Shown: positions 47,639 through 60,802, counted from the first letter of the stretch. The stretch is 64,000 nt of DNA from Cunninghamia lanceolata (GCA_027924645.1 BSBN01001752.1:14278001-14342000); one strand, 5' to 3'. The notes: generated by a model from the letters alone, not told the origin. Made by a program: numbers and translations.

Positions 47639-48250
47639 GGTGAGTGTGGGATCATGATGGACCAAACAATACCTTTGACTGACAATAAAAATGCTAAAAA
47701 CATAATTCAATAACTTCACATAAAAAATTGAATGTGCTATTTACATAATTTAAAAATAAGGTAGTAATAAAAGTTGTAGGAAATTGAATTTAGTTTATGG
47801 GACTGATTACAACAACTCTAGCGCTACTACACCCGTTAGACTAGGCTCCAACTTTGGACTTGGCAAGTTTCTCATCTCCACCATCAAACTTGAAGGCTAA
47901 CTAAAACTGAGAAGGAAATCAGTTTCTCCTGACTTATTGCCTTTGTTAGCATGTTTGCAAGATTTTGGCTACTGTGTATCTTTTCAAACTTCAACTACCC
48001 ATCTTCCAAAATTGATCAGATAAAATGGTCCTTGAGTTGTATATGTTTAGTCTTAGAAAGTTTTAGGACTCCCACTTGTCTAAATCCAAGGTAATCCCAA
48101 GGAATTTTTAGAACAAATTCATATTTGAGTTAGAACTACTAACACTTTTCCATCTAAATCTAAATATAACTTTAAATGTTTGTAATTCTTCATCCAACTG
48201 ATATTTTTTCCATTGTCACTATTTGGACCATCATGATCTTGCAATCACCG
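47639..48250 (-). mobile_element. Terminal-inverted-repeat element, copy 2 (about 0.6 kb)
   Basis: Ends read GGTGAGTGTGGGATCATGAT on the left and, reverse-complemented, GGTGATTGCAAGATCATGAT on the right. TACTA lies on both sides (47634-47638 and 48251-48255), consistent with a short target duplication. Inner sequence matches copy 1 (39693-40694) in reverse complement, for example the 'ggactcccacttg' block near 48067 and the 'aaaaaattgaatg' block near 47725. It is shorter than copy 1 through internal deletion. Confidence 0.7.
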
Positions 48251-49230
48251 TACTATGTTATTTGGATTGGTTATCTTTATGAGTACCTTTAGAGGGTTGT
48301 CATAATTGCTATAGGACATGTTCTCTTAGATCAACCCCTAGAAAAGGACTAGATTTATTGTCATGCAAATGATCGATAAACAATGAATAATGTCCTCTAG
48401 AGTGAATAAGCAAACTTTGACTCATTTTAGTGTACCAAATTGAAGTGTTCTTCTAATGCTCTAGAGAGAATCAAATATGAGAGTTTTGGGTGAAAATGAA
48501 TGTAACTCAATGCATCTTAAAATACAAGTACATATAAATTAATCTTGCAAATGTGTGTTTAGTCATCTCACAACGACTAGTGAAATGGGTAGAAGTCGAC
48601 CAAATTTAAACTTAAATTTTAGAAACTTCAAAGTAAAATACATAGTCATGGGATCAATCTCACACATGAGGGAATGGTCCAGGATGATGAAACAATAAGG
48701 ATCTAGGTATGGAATAATTGTATTATATTGGTGGGTGTAATAAATCTAATCACTATGGGTAAATGTGTAGATATGGATAAGATGTAGATAGATATATGGG
48801 AATGTGTGTATGCCTAAATATATGAAGGATAAGGGAATGAGACTAGATTCACACAAGATTACATCATTTGTAGATAAATAAATGTATTAAAACATTCTCT
48901 TAAATGAGCATAAAACTTAATGCAAATTGGCATATGTATACAAATTTTACTACTGCATTTTACCTCCATTTTGAGCTAAATTTGGATCCTATGATGATCA
49001 TGTATCTCAAAATATGTAGTAGTTAGAAACATGCATGTAAAATATTTAGACACAAAAAAGATGCTACCATGTAGCATATTGGACAATGACATTCTATGGG
49101 ATAATTCTCTATTTGGTCATAGTGAGGAGCCTCTATGTAGCATCTATCACTACCTAAATGATTGACATAGAAGTGTTAGTAACAATATAGACCCCTATTC
49201 TTAATAAGGAAATATAAACTAATGGGTGCC
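48251..49230. other. Non-coding interval
   Basis: AT-rich sequence with no supported gene, repeat or RNA. Confidence 0.5.
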
Positions 49231-49263
49231 AAGAGCGATGGGTGAGAAACCTCTGGTTCTGGC

Positions 49264-50870
49264 ATGGCCTCTCATAGCACTACAAGAGAAGATGAGACAA
49301 CTATACATGCTCTCTAGGGGTCCCCTTCCTCAAAAGATGTAAAAGGTTTGTAGAAAGGACATGCAAGTGGGTCTTGTTCTACTCTGAGGTCCGACCCTAT
49401 TCAGAAGAAGGGCCTCCTTGGTCTCAAAGGGGGCTCCTTGGCTTGGAAAGAACTTTTTAAAAGTCATCAAGGCAAGTCTATATCGGTGGGTGTCTTTATT
49501 TTAGAAGGTGAAGTTTGCCTTAATATCAAAGACCATATAGTTGATAGGGCCATTTCCAAGATGGATAATGTTCTAGTGGACATTTTTGGCATAAGACCTA
49601 ATATGGAGATGGTTCAAAAATGACTCTCTACTAAATGGACTATCAAAGGTAATGTGGAAGTCTCTGCTCTACCTAAAGGTCCTTTTTCTTTTAGTTTTTC
49701 ATTGGTTGAGGATTGTTTCAACATCCTTATGGAGGGCCCTTGGTTCTTAGGGAAAAACAACCTAGCCCTCTGTAAATGGAGACTTGGTTGTAATCCTACA
49801 AAAGCTTTATCCTTTGTTGCTCCTACTTGGGTTTGATTACCCTTAGAGTTTTGGGATGAGGAAATCATTAAGGGCATTGCTGACTCCTTTGGCCATTTTC
49901 TATATTTGGATCATGTCACCAAGAATAGGAGCAAGTTCTTTTTTGCTAGATTTTGTGTTAATGTTGAGACGCACAAAATTCTTCCTACCTCCATTACTCT
50001 CTTTTCGAAGCTAGGGCTTTGGATTTAAGAGATTTAGTATGAAAATATTGCTCTTTTCTACCAAAACTATTCTACCACTCGTCATTTGATCAATGTCTAC
50101 CCTAAGCCAGCAGTTGTCAAGAAGAACAACAAAGACACAACGTTAGCTTGGAAGGCAAAAGGCTTAGTGGCAGATAAATGGTCTTCTCCTTTAGGTTCTG
50201 CTAAGAAGAATAGTAAAGACATAATGCTTGTAATGAAAGCTATTATCTTAGAGGAGGTTTCTCCTCTAGTCTTTGGCAAGAACTATCCTATAGTTGTCAA
50301 GAAGAATAACAAAGAGATAGATCCTAGACTGGAAAGAGACCTGCCAAAGGATTTAGGTTATTCTATCAGGGGTTTAGTTTAGTTTCCTCGAAATGGTCTT
50401 CTAGAAGAAGGAGAATTTCTATAGGTTAGTCAAACCTTAAAGGAAGTGTTAGAGATCAACCCTAAGTCCTTAGTTTTCAAGGTAGAGGATCTTATTTCTC
50501 AAAGTTTGGGTATGGAAGTGAACCTTCCTCTAGAAAGTCCACTGCTACAAGAGAATCTAGCTGGGCCTTCTCTCTTAGACATCTCTCAACCAAGTCAAGA
50601 GAAAGATTTCCTCTCCCCTGTTAGCATACTAGGGTAGATTGCTGAGGGAACTCCTAATACTCCCATGGCTAAGGTCAAGGAAGAGAAGGGATCTCTTATT
50701 TCTTCTCAGATAAAGGAAAAGGGATGAAGGAAAACCACGGATGTGGGTAAAGAAGCTAAACTAAGGAAAAAGTCCATGAGGGAGACCTAATAGAAGGAAA
50801 CAACCAAGGAAGTGGCCAATGGTACTCATAAAATCTTGGAGAATTTAGGCTCTAGGAGGTCCAAGAAATG
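49264..50870 (+). pseudogene. LINE ORF1 with DUF4283-like domain (broken)
   Basis: At about 49420-49840 the frame reads SLAWKELFKSHQGKSISVGV, WTIKGNVEVSALPKGPFSFS and FNILMEGPWFLGKNNLALCK. This matches the DUF4283 pattern of plant LINE ORF1 proteins, in which a 'GPW' precedes a strand ending in W. TGA at 49621 and later stops interrupt it. The C-terminal part is lysine-rich with the repeated phrase VVKKNNK (50106, 50296). Confidence 0.65.
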
Positions 50871-52820
50871 ATTATTAACTCATGGAATGTGAGAGGACTA
50901 AATAGTCCTCGCAAACAGAATGTCCTAAAAAATATCCTAAAATATTTTAGGCCGAACATTCTACTGATCCAAGAAACTAAAATGACTATTGAAGCATTCT
51001 TAAACATCAGTAAAAACATTTGGTCTTATGCTCACTTCCTCACAATGAATGCAGAAGGGGCGGCTAGTGGGATAGATGTTATGTGGACCCCCCCCCCAAT
51101 CTTGAAGGTGTGCTTCTTTCCAAGGATAAACATTTTTTGAATGTACATTCAGGATTAAATCTAGTAAGGAAGAATGTATACTTTCCAACATTTACACCCC
51201 AAATAACAACTTACAGAGAAGAAAGACATGGGAAAATCTTTTAGAGAACAGATTGAACTTTAAAAATTTTAACTAGATGGTAGTTGGAGACTTCAACTCT
51301 CACCTTTATCCCTTTGAAAAGATGGGAGGCAATATTGATTTTACAAACAATATGATGGACCTTGATGATTTTCTTCACAAAAGGGGACTCATAAATATAG
51401 AGCTCGAAGGAGGTCACTACACTTGATCAAATAAAAGGGTTGGAGAAAAACTCATTCAAGTAAAACTAGATAGGGTCCTTATCTCAGCTAATTGGGAAAT
51501 CATAGACAAATGTAGGCTCACTTCCCTCCTCAGAGTTGGTTTAGACCACACCCCACTCCATTTAAGGTGGGATTCTATGATGTGATCAAGTAGCCATTAT
51601 TTTAGATTTCAAGCCATGTGGATCAACTGCCCCGATCTAAATGCTCTTATAAAGGACTTGTGGGAAATTGATGTTCATGATTGATCAATGTTTAAGGTTG
51701 CTAGGAAATTAAGGAACATAAAACAAAATCTTAAGAGTTGGAATATGAGTTCTTTTGGTAATATATTTGATCAAATACTTGAGGTTAAAGAGCAGCTGAC
51801 TTAAATCCAAGGGGAAATGGATACAAATGGAGCTTCTAAAGAATTATGCAACAAAGAAAAAGTGATTCTAAGTAATCTCCAAAATCTGATCGAGAAGGTG
51901 GAAATATATTGGAAACAAAAGTTGAGGGTCCAATGGGTAAAGGAAGGATACCGTAATACCAAGTTCTTTCACAAAACGGTCCTCAAGCATAGAAAGAATA
52001 ACCACATCTTTGAACTTCCTAAGGTTAATGGTGAAGTTACAATGAAAGAAGAAGAACTCCAGGAAGAAGGGGTGAGATTTTTTAAAGACTTATTAAACCC
52101 CAACTATCAGAATAATGAACTAATTGAAAATCAGATCTTGTAGGTTATCCTGGCTTGCATTATCGATCAAGACCAAGAGGAGATAGGTAAATGTGTTATT
52201 GAAGAGGAAGTCAAAGGTATTATCTTTTCCTTGGACCCTTATAAATCTCCTGTTCCAAATAAATTTGCCCCCATCTTCTTCCAAACTTAGGACATTATAC
52301 AAAAAGATGTGTTTGTTGCTTCTCAAGAGATTTTTAGTTCTGGGGAGATTTTGAAGGAATTAAACAATACTTTCATAGTGCTTATCCCTAAAAGAGTTGG
52401 AGCTAATAAGATGGCTGACTTTAGACCCATAAGTCTATGTAACACCATTTATAAAATCTTCTCCAAACTGTTGGTGTGCATAGAATTCAACCGTTCTTAG
52501 ATTATATCATCCATTCTAACCAAAATGGCTGTTTTTAGGAAGACAAATAACTGATGTTATCATCACAATCCACAAATGCCTACATTCTATGGATAAAATA
52601 AAAAAAGAAAGCATGGTTGTAAAACTTGACATCTCCGAAGCTTATGATAAAGTTTCATGGAGCTTCCTCTCCAAAGTTTTGAGAAATTTTGGGTTCAAGG
52701 AAAATGTTTTGAAAATCATGGAAAATTGTTTTTGTACTCCTACCTTTATAGTCCTTATAAATGGCAACACTCAAGGTCACTGTTACCAAAATTTCACCTA
52801 CAACTCAATTTGGTAGAGCT
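50868..52820 (+). pseudogene. LINE ORF2: endonuclease and reverse transcriptase (broken)
   Basis: The start MIINSWNVRGLNSPRKQ and IQETKM are the N-terminus of the APE-like endonuclease. MVVGDFNSHLYPFEK and GLDHTPLHLRW follow later in the domain. Reverse transcriptase shows FRPISLCNTIYKIFSKLL (about 52420-52475) and VVKLDISEAYDKVSWSFL (about 52615-52670), then VLINGNTQG. The FADD catalytic block expected downstream is absent because the element ends. Stops (for example near 51274, 51424 and 52141) and a nine-C run near 51090 that shifts frame make it non-functional. Confidence 0.8.
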
Positions 52821-55800
52821 GAAACAATTGATTACATCCAAGTGGTGAAAGGTACTCCAATAATTTTTTGCTAATCCTAACCATTTGCATGTGAATGCTT
52901 TCAAATGGAATTCAGTTTTTATTATGCAATGTTTAACAATAGAAAGAAATTACACAAATTGTGTGATATTGTTGTCTTTCATTCATTTTGTAATAAAAAA
53001 TGTATACAATGTTGTTGTTTCATACATTGAGATCAAAAGAATGGATAAATGTCTCACACAAGCCGTGGGAATGACTGAAGTGAACTAATGCAACATGGAA
53101 GGAAAGCTATACATCTGAAGATAGAATAAGGAAAAAACATATGAAAAGAGATCATATCTTTCATTGCCTTAATGGCTGATTTTGGTGTTGGTCCTCTTAT
53201 CTTCAACTCCTCTTGTTCTCGATCTTCAGATGTACCTGTAGATGATTGAAAATTTGGTTAGAGCTCGAGACATGAAATCTCATCATATGTTTCATCAATA
53301 GACATATAACCTATATCTATGATGCATTAAATCAATTGAGCCATTATCAGATGTATGCAAGAAAAGCCAAAATCAGATCATCAAATGAAAGTCAAATTAT
53401 CAAGAAGAGCATTGAACTTCACTATTTTATTTAACTTGTTTGCTCATTATGTAGGTACAGGTTCATCTTTTATTTCATATTCCATCTTTTGATATTTTAG
53501 CATGTGGTGAAAATTGGGCTCCCACAAGGGTTGAGCCCAGCATGTTGCCCTTAAGTCTTAAGAGGCATATGGATTAGTAAGAAAAATGATTTATCTTTTC
53601 AAATAAAAGCATATTCTGATTGAAGATCAATTTATAAGGTAACTAAGCACATTGTCTATTCATAGTAGCCATACAGTCATGTGGAGCAATGTCAGGACAA
53701 CTCATTGATAAAAGGTAAAGTATTAAATGTTTTGCAGTCACTATCAACATGGAGTGCCATCAAAAGAATGCAAACATTGACATTAGATAGTTACTAGAGC
53801 CAAGAAAGAGTTCATCAAATCCTGGAGCAACTAATGTAGAAGTGAAATTTCAAGATAGTATATAGTTTCATATGAGATGAGCAATTCCCAAGCTCTGGTA
53901 ACTATCTAATGTCAAAATAATGCCTTAACATTACAAGGCAACAGCCATAGTGATGCAAATGCAACTGCCATAACAACATCAAATAGGACAGTGAATATCA
54001 AGCATACTTATATCTTCATTGCACCCAAGGTAGTGAATAAGGTTTCACCCTTTACCACCTCATAAAACTGTCACATAGAAGCACTGTCACAAGAAAATCT
54101 AGAGGAACAACCATAACATATAGATGACTATCAACATGGGACAATATAGTCATGCTTGGGATAAAGAAAAGATTTTTGATAAGGTATAAAATAGTTTTCC
54201 ATGTTTGAATAGTTTCTCATGAGAGGTTTTGTTAGGTTCTATGCTCCCACCATACTATGAGGACATTCAATAAAGACACAATGAAGACAAAGGATAGCAG
54301 CCTTTAGGCATGGACTACCATCAAAGGTTAAAATTGTGCATGATTGTTATTCAAGGTCATCAAAAGCTACTAGATAGGAACAGTCATATGTCTATAATTG
54401 AGGGGTACTTATCTCAAGCAAGTAAAGTATCTAGAAGTTAAGGTACCCTTCATTCATAGAGTCTGTAAAGCCTCAAAGTGATTCAAGACAACATCACCAA
54501 AACAAAGGTTGATGTTAAAGTACAACAGTCATGAGGAACAATAGAAAAGGAAAGAATAGATGCATTTAATTTGTCCTCAAGGGAGCATCCAATGAGAAAT
54601 CAAAAGCATATATAGTGGATAGCCCCTGAAGTATACAAATCCAGAGATAATTACCTTCATTTTCAAGGGCAATCATAAATGAAGTAGCAATCAAAAGATA
54701 AGGTACAATCATTTTTCAAACTCAAGGAATAGTGGGGTCTTCAAAACATAATCATCACCTAACATACAAATAAGTTACTAAATAGCCAGCACTATGCAAT
54801 GCAATTAGTAACAGTATATACTACACTATTGCCACAAGCTTAATGAGCTATTAAGAGGTAGCAAGTATGCATAGGACATGATCAACTATAAATGACTATA
54901 AAATGTGTAACAGCAGTCCAAAACCTCACGGGACACTCATGAATAAATGTATGAAGCCAGGGGGTGCTGTCCAAGATTGTTCACATCACAACAAATAAGA
55001 GAAAAAATAGAGCAAGGATCACCTTGAAGGTACGATAATGCATATCTGAAAGAAGACTTTCTAGATTACTCACAAAAGATACAAAGAAGCCAAGAGAAGT
55101 GCATTTACTTGTTGCAGAACCAAGAGGGCACCAAGTAGGGATACAATTATCATGATAAAGAAAAGAAAGCATATTTTAATTGCTGATAACAATAGAAGTC
55201 AAGATGTATCAAAGAATAGTTCAAGAGCTTCTAATTAGCAAAGCATCAGAGAGCCATATTGAGGAAAAATGATTCTCAAGTCTGGAACAACAATGCATAA
55301 TAATCTCAAAGATATGAAACAGTCAACAGCCATGAAAAGCTCAATTGGGTAGCAAAGAAAGAGCAAATATTTATCATTTTGTTGTGAATGAAGTGTAAAT
55401 CTGCAATGGGTATTTGACTAACAAATAGGAGGCCACAAGCAGAGAAGGCCTTCATGTAAACACAAACCTTAGCAGCCATTCATGGCACAGTAGGGGAAAC
55501 AATGAGTTTTTTTCTACATCAAGCAGCAAATCCAAAAGTAGAGAATGCCTCCATAGGTCCAAAAGTCGTAGCAGAGGTATGTCTATACAGAGGAGAAAGA
55601 GAAAAGGAAGAAAAATGTAGAGTGAGATTTTTTTTCAATCATCTCTTTCACGACCATACAGAAGGAAGCTCGAGTGCTAGGTTTTCATCACCTTTTTCAC
55701 AGAATATGCAAACTTTTCCCACAGAAGGTGGAAAAAGCCAAAAAGTAACTCACTAAAGAGTAACCACAACATTTTTAGAGGTATTGTTGGCATGAAGGAC

Positions 55801-56650
55801 TCAAACAAGTTTTTATCTACAACAAACCCTAATGGGTTTTCTCTTTTTGTATGAGGAATTCCAAGTACCATAACAGAGAAAAAGATGCAAGAAACAGTGT
55901 TGGCACGACAATTGTCTTAGGAAAATATAGGGCCATCAAAGAATGAATACCTCTACCCATAATATAACCACATAAAGGAATGATATGCTACAGATTTCAT
56001 AGCTGAAAGCAGTAATATCATAAAGAAAAGCACTTTCAAAAGTAGTGAAATGAGGGCATTTTTATGGCTTTTATGTTTGAAAGAACACAGCGAAGGAGAC
56101 AAATCAATTTCAGATGGAAATAAAGTTAAAAACTTACCAGTAGAGTGGAGAGAGGCGACCTCTTACACACAGAAGCAGCTTCAGAGTTTCAAAACTCTTA
56201 GAGATCCCTCAATGAAGTCTAAACCCTAAGCATGGTGGTGGCGTAGAGAGTAGCAACAACAAAATGTAGAAAGTGCAAATGAGCCCGAGTTAGGGCAATT
56301 TTGGTTCTTTTTGCACATCAAGGAACAATCTAGTATGCTCGAATTCCTAGTGGCATTTTATCACTTTATTTCCCAAAAAAAAAGTCAAACATACTAATAG
56401 GTCGTGGTCAAGACCTTTTCTTATTCAAATGTAGTGAATGTGGAGTGTTATCACATATTTGCATGCCTTAGTGAATAAACCCTTGTAAAACCATTGTTAT
56501 TTTGCATGAGCTTAGGGAAAAGTAAAATATGTAAGAAAATATTAAAGGTAGACATTCATAAATTACCTTAATATTTGGACTATAATACACAACTAATTAT
56601 CATATGCCACCTATTAAGGTAAAACATAGATGCCTACCTTTAACTCTTGT
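52821..56650. other. Non-coding interval with possible minus-strand exon remnants
   Basis: No complete gene is recognised. The minus strand has a polar 57-codon open segment after a TCTACAG acceptor (53235 down to 53054). It also has a stretch near 56130-56300 that ends in ACTG followed by GTAAGT, like a 5' exon and donor. A 22-bp inverted repeat lies at 53779-53913. Together these hint at a decayed spliced gene on the minus strand, but no protein family is apparent. Confidence 0.3.
53779..53913. repeat. Inverted repeat / hairpin, 22-bp arms
   Basis: GACATTAGATAGTTACTAGAGC (53779-53800) pairs with 53892-53913 with a single mismatch, leaving a loop of about 91 bases. It could be a small fold-back element or a hairpin precursor. 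Confidence 0.7.
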
Positions 56651-57795
56651 TTGAATAGATTACCTTCATCCCAAAATCATGCAAAATCAGGAGGTGGATA
56701 TAACTGAAATGCCTTTGAAGCCCTCAAATCATGCAAGAGTTGGAAGTGGAGTTCAACAGGAGTTTTTGAGTCTCATTTTCAGTTGATGGAGTGATATTAG
56801 GGTCAATTTCAGTCAAACTGATTGTGACAATGAGTTTGAGGCTATTTTAGCTCAAATTACTTCAGTTTTGACCTCTCTTTTTGAGGGTTTTCATCTTTGA
56901 TCATGGGAGAAGTTTTGGTAGATTTTTTTTGGAGTTGAGTTGACTTCAGTTAACCCAATCTGACTCATTGGAGTCATCTTTTGTATATAGGAGAAAAAAC
57001 TTATGTTTTTCTCAGTTCTTACCCTTTTGCTCTCTTGTGTATTACAGAGAGAGAATTTTGTAACTCATTTTACAGATTTATATAGTGCAGCAGATTACAG
57101 GTTACATGTTATTATCTTTTATGCAGTATTTTCCTGCTATTGTCACTTAGAATTTATCAATTTTGCCTCTTTAGAATAATGAAAAGTATCTTTGTGAATG
57201 ATTTGATGAAATTATTGTGTTTTAGCTATCAAAACCTCTAGTTGTGTCTTGTTCATGATTGTACATCATATCACAGGTCTTAGGTTGTGCCAACATTCAT
57301 TTTGTTTCTTCAAGTTGTGAAAAATTATTTTCCTTCTGAAAAGACAAACTGTTTCGCCTTCTTTGGAAACATTATTGTGATCAAATTGCCATTTCTAAAC
57401 TATGTAAACAATCTTTCTGAGAATAGTTGTGAATCAATTTTCATTTAGGTGCATCACCATACTTTCAAATTGAGTTTTGTCCATTCATTTCATAGTCTTC
57501 TATCCCTTTTCCTTCAAAGAGTCATTAATCCATTAGAAAATTATAAAGGAGCCAGCCCATAATTTGGAGGTCTATCTTCGTTATAGGGTACCCACAATCT
57601 AAGATATTCCAATGTTACACAGGATTGCTGAGCTTTGCAGCTTCACATCACGGGTGCAATCCTAGTTTCAACAATAGTTTTTTGCATGCTCAGTGGAACA
57701 CTGAAACTCATTTCAATTAGAAGTTCAAAGCTTTTTACTGATGTCCTAGTATATGCAGTATTATTTTTCTACCTTTTAGAGGTAAATATTATACC

Positions 57796-57812
57796 TGGCG
57801 ACTCTAATCTCT
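57796..57812 (+). promoter_or_regulatory. Putative primer binding site of the Gypsy element
   Basis: TGGCGACTCTAATCTCT begins like the candidate primer site of the nested gag-only element at 5393-5410 (shared TGGCGACTC). It lies about 100 bases before the first gag-like codons. The tRNA was not identified. Confidence 0.5.
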
Positions 57813-57899
57813 AATTTTTGAAGTAGATCTAGTGAAAATAGCTTAAGAGAAGAGTACAGACAAGAGGAAGTTGTTCTTCTTTTGACTATTTGCATCTTT

Positions 57900-59254
57900 T
57901 GCCTCCAAGGAGAAGAGGTAGAATAGCTACAAGAGCATCCAATCCAACACCAAGGACCAAATCTACTCCTCTAAGGACTGCAGAATTTGATCAAAGAAAC
58001 TTGGTGATAGATCTTTAGATTCAAACTCCACAGATATCTCAGCATATACCTCAAGCTCCACCAATGGCCAGACAATATCCATTTGTTACATTTAATACTG
58101 GCAGCCCACTACTACTTGTAGCTCATGATGACATTCCTATAGGAGCTTTGAGAGGTTTGCCATTCTTTATGGGTGAGGATCAGACCACACCAATTGAGCA
58201 TATAAAAGATGTAGCCACGTTGTGCACAGTGCATCATATCACACAAGAAAATGTAGCAGTTAGATTGTTGGCAGCATCTCTGAAGGGGAAGGCTCTTCAA
58301 TGGTTTAGAGGATTAGCTATTGGTTCTATCACATCATGGGACTTGTTGGGAGATGCTCTGAACAAACAGTTTGAAGAAAAGTCAAATAACTTGTCTCTGA
58401 TGGAGCAGTTAAGCACAATAAAAAGAGCCCCTTAGGAGCATATGGCTTATTTTAATTTCATATTTCAAAGAACGTGGGACCAAATCCCAGAAATGGTAAG
58501 ACCTACATATGAACATGTATTTTTATATTTCCTTGGAGCATTAAACAATGATATTATTATTATGGTACAATCAATGAATGGAACTTCATTACTAGCTGCT
58601 TATGTAATTGCAATCAGGGCTGAAAACAACCTAATTCAGGCAGGCAAAATAGCTCCAAGGCTGTCGATGCCTATTTTTCCTAAAATACAACCATCAGTTC
58701 CTTTACAAATCCCACCTTTAGCTGTTGTACCTGTTGCATCAGCTCTAGGTTATGTAGCTACAACTTAAAATAACCATGTTTCTTCCCCTTCTTAGGAACT
58801 TCAAGAGATAAAAGGGTTATTACATAATTTTAGTAATGAGTTGGTCAACATAAAAAAGCAGCAAGGTCAAAATTCTAGACCTTACCAACCTCCATATCAA
58901 ACAAATAGGCCTACAAGTCAAGTTAACCCTCAGCCTCGAAGGAGGAATTATAACCCAAGGCCTTTTCAGCCATATAATCCAAATATTGTAAGTGCATCAA
59001 GAGAGTTGGTTCCCATGCAGAACAATCTGGTTCAAGACCATGAGTGGTGCTTTCCATGTAATCAGCCTCACAGTCAATCATCTTGTCCAAATGGAGTGTT
59101 AAATCAGGCACTTATGGTGCAGAATTTTGCTGTTGATCAGCAAAATATTGGGCAAGTAAGCAATGAAGATAGTCAAAATGAGGTAGCTTTGATGAACTGG
59201 CAAGGTGAAGAGTTTGGTGGTGTCAATCAACCTCAAAGACAAGTTCAAAATTAG
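57900..59254 (+). pseudogene. Gypsy gag (broken)
   Basis: The basic leader RRRGRIATRASNPTPRTKST (from about 57910) is followed by gag core blocks: RGLPFFMGEDQTTPIEHIKD, VRLLAASLKGKALQWFRGLA, SWDLLGDALNKQFEE, then RTWDQIPEMVRPTYEHVFLY and IRAENN. A proline/arginine-rich linker precedes a zinc finger WCFPCNQPHSQSSC (CX2CX3HX4C) near 59047-59090. Stops at 58016, 58433, 58766 and 58793 interrupt the frame. The core pattern matches the intact gag of the nested element at 3158-5101. Confidence 0.78.
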
Positions 59255-59445
59255 TCTTATAACCCTGTAGTAGTAAATATAAGATCTAAGAAAAGGGCTA
59301 TAGATTTGGGACAGGAGCCTAATCCAATGCCAAATCAGGCTTCTTCAAGTCAATAGCCAGGTATTACATGCAGCAAATTCAAATTTTGCCAAGACAACAA
59401 GCTGTACCAGGTAAAGATCAGCAGAAAGTTTAAACACAACCACTA

Positions 59446-60802
59446 GTGCAAGAAGAGGCTGTTGTTCCAAAAATACAACTGAAGGTAAATCCTCCTTCTT
59501 TTAACATTTTAGATTACATGAAGAAGTCTAATATCAGTGTTTCAATGTGGGACTCTTTAGCTCTTCCCGGCCAAAGAGATTTGTTACAAACTGCATTAAC
59601 AAATCTTTTTGTATCAAATGAACCAAGTAAGGATCATTATGCAGAGGACCTAGGTGAACAAGACACTACAAGAATTCAATCAAATAACTCAACAAAGATG
59701 GGGAAATTCACTGTTTTGACAGAGACCAAATCTTCCATGACTCAAGGCCTAATTCAATGGACTTTATTTGAAACATGGCACAAAACACAAGATGATCTCA
59801 GGGCAGACACCTTAAGGGTCTCAAACCAACTCACATGATTCATCCAAGTCACTGTGTAGGGCCTAAATGGTGTGGTTTGTTGCATGTTTCATGGACCAGT
59901 CATAGTTCTAGTAGCACTGTTTGAGGGACAGTCACAATAACCTTCTACAATGACCCTGAATTGGTTAGCTCTAACCTCTACCAGGTGTTCTTGTGATAGA
60001 CCAACAACATGACAAGACATAACAAGTACTTTCTTTGGGACAGTTGCATCTAATGAGGACTGGCACAGTCAAAATAGGGTAAAATAGGTCAGTTTTACAA
60101 AGGAACCTTCCTTGATTCCTATCACAGGACCATTCCAAACACTTGGACACCTTGTATTCATGACAAAACAAGAGATTTCATTGGGTTTTCAATCCCATAG
60201 TCAACTGTTTGGCATATAATCATTGTTGTTCCTCACAAAGCCCCAACACATGGGTTTGTTGGGCCTTTACATGGAAAACTCAGACAAAACTAGAACTCAA
60301 AATAGGCCTCTTGGACCTATGGGTGTCCCTGCACCATGCCCCTGCACCATATCAGCCAAAAGTGAATATCGTAACTGATCAACCAAAAGAGAAACTAGTG
60401 AGTAAGTCATTGCGAAAGAATGGACAACCAAACCATGAGGTAAAGCCACCACCCTTTTATCTCACTTTAATCATTGGAAACCATCTTGTCCATAGTTGTA
60501 TGATACATTCAGGGACTAGCAGTTCAATTATGCCTAAGAAAATTGTTGATCAACTGGGTTTAAAATATGAACCACTCTTAAAAGGAGTTGTTCAATTAGA
60601 TGGTTCTACTGTTAATATAGTAGGAGTGATCAGAAATCTAAATCTTACATTACATGCTTGTCCTAACTTTGCAATTCCACAAGAAGTATATATCATAGAT
60701 CTTCCTGCTTATTTTGCATTGTGTCTTGTAAAAGATTTTACAGCCAAGTTAGGAGGGTATTTATCCTCTGATTGGTCACATTTGTTCTTTAGCACTAGAT
60801 AG
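59446..60802 (+). pseudogene. Gypsy pre-protease region and protease (broken, with an insertion)
   Basis: PSFNILDYMKKSNISVSMWD followed by GQRDLLQTAL is the conserved region before a Gypsy protease. After about 59635 the reading becomes unrelated until about 60355, where YQPKVNIVTDQPKEKLVSK resumes, suggesting about 0.7 kb of inserted DNA. The protease itself reads PFYLTLIIGNHLVHSCMI, then HSGTSSSIMPKKIVDQLGL, with histidine (CAT) where the catalytic aspartate (GAT) of DSG should be. It continues to VYIIDLPAYFALCLVKDF. The protease is therefore inactive here. Confidence 0.7.

Larger units (their letters stand above)
49230..52820 (+). mobile_element. Decayed L1-type LINE (non-LTR retrotransposon)
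   Basis: The plus strand carries an ORF1-like region, then endonuclease, then reverse transcriptase, the order of plant L1 elements. Many stops and frameshifts are present. Neither a poly(A) tail nor a clear target duplication was found. Sequence ends in the middle of reverse transcriptase near 52820, so the 3' part is missing. The 5' limit is approximate; an ATGGCCTCTCAT near 49264 could be the ORF1 start. Confidence 0.8.

Noticed and set aside
54981..55871. Short frames at 54981-55172, 55502-55756 and 55677-55871
   Set aside because: No family features, no consistent strand or splice context.
59664..60350. CACTACAAGAA start at 59664, reminiscent of a CACTA transposon end
   Set aside because: No matching inverted end (TTGTAGTG) and no 3-bp target duplication could be found near 60350.
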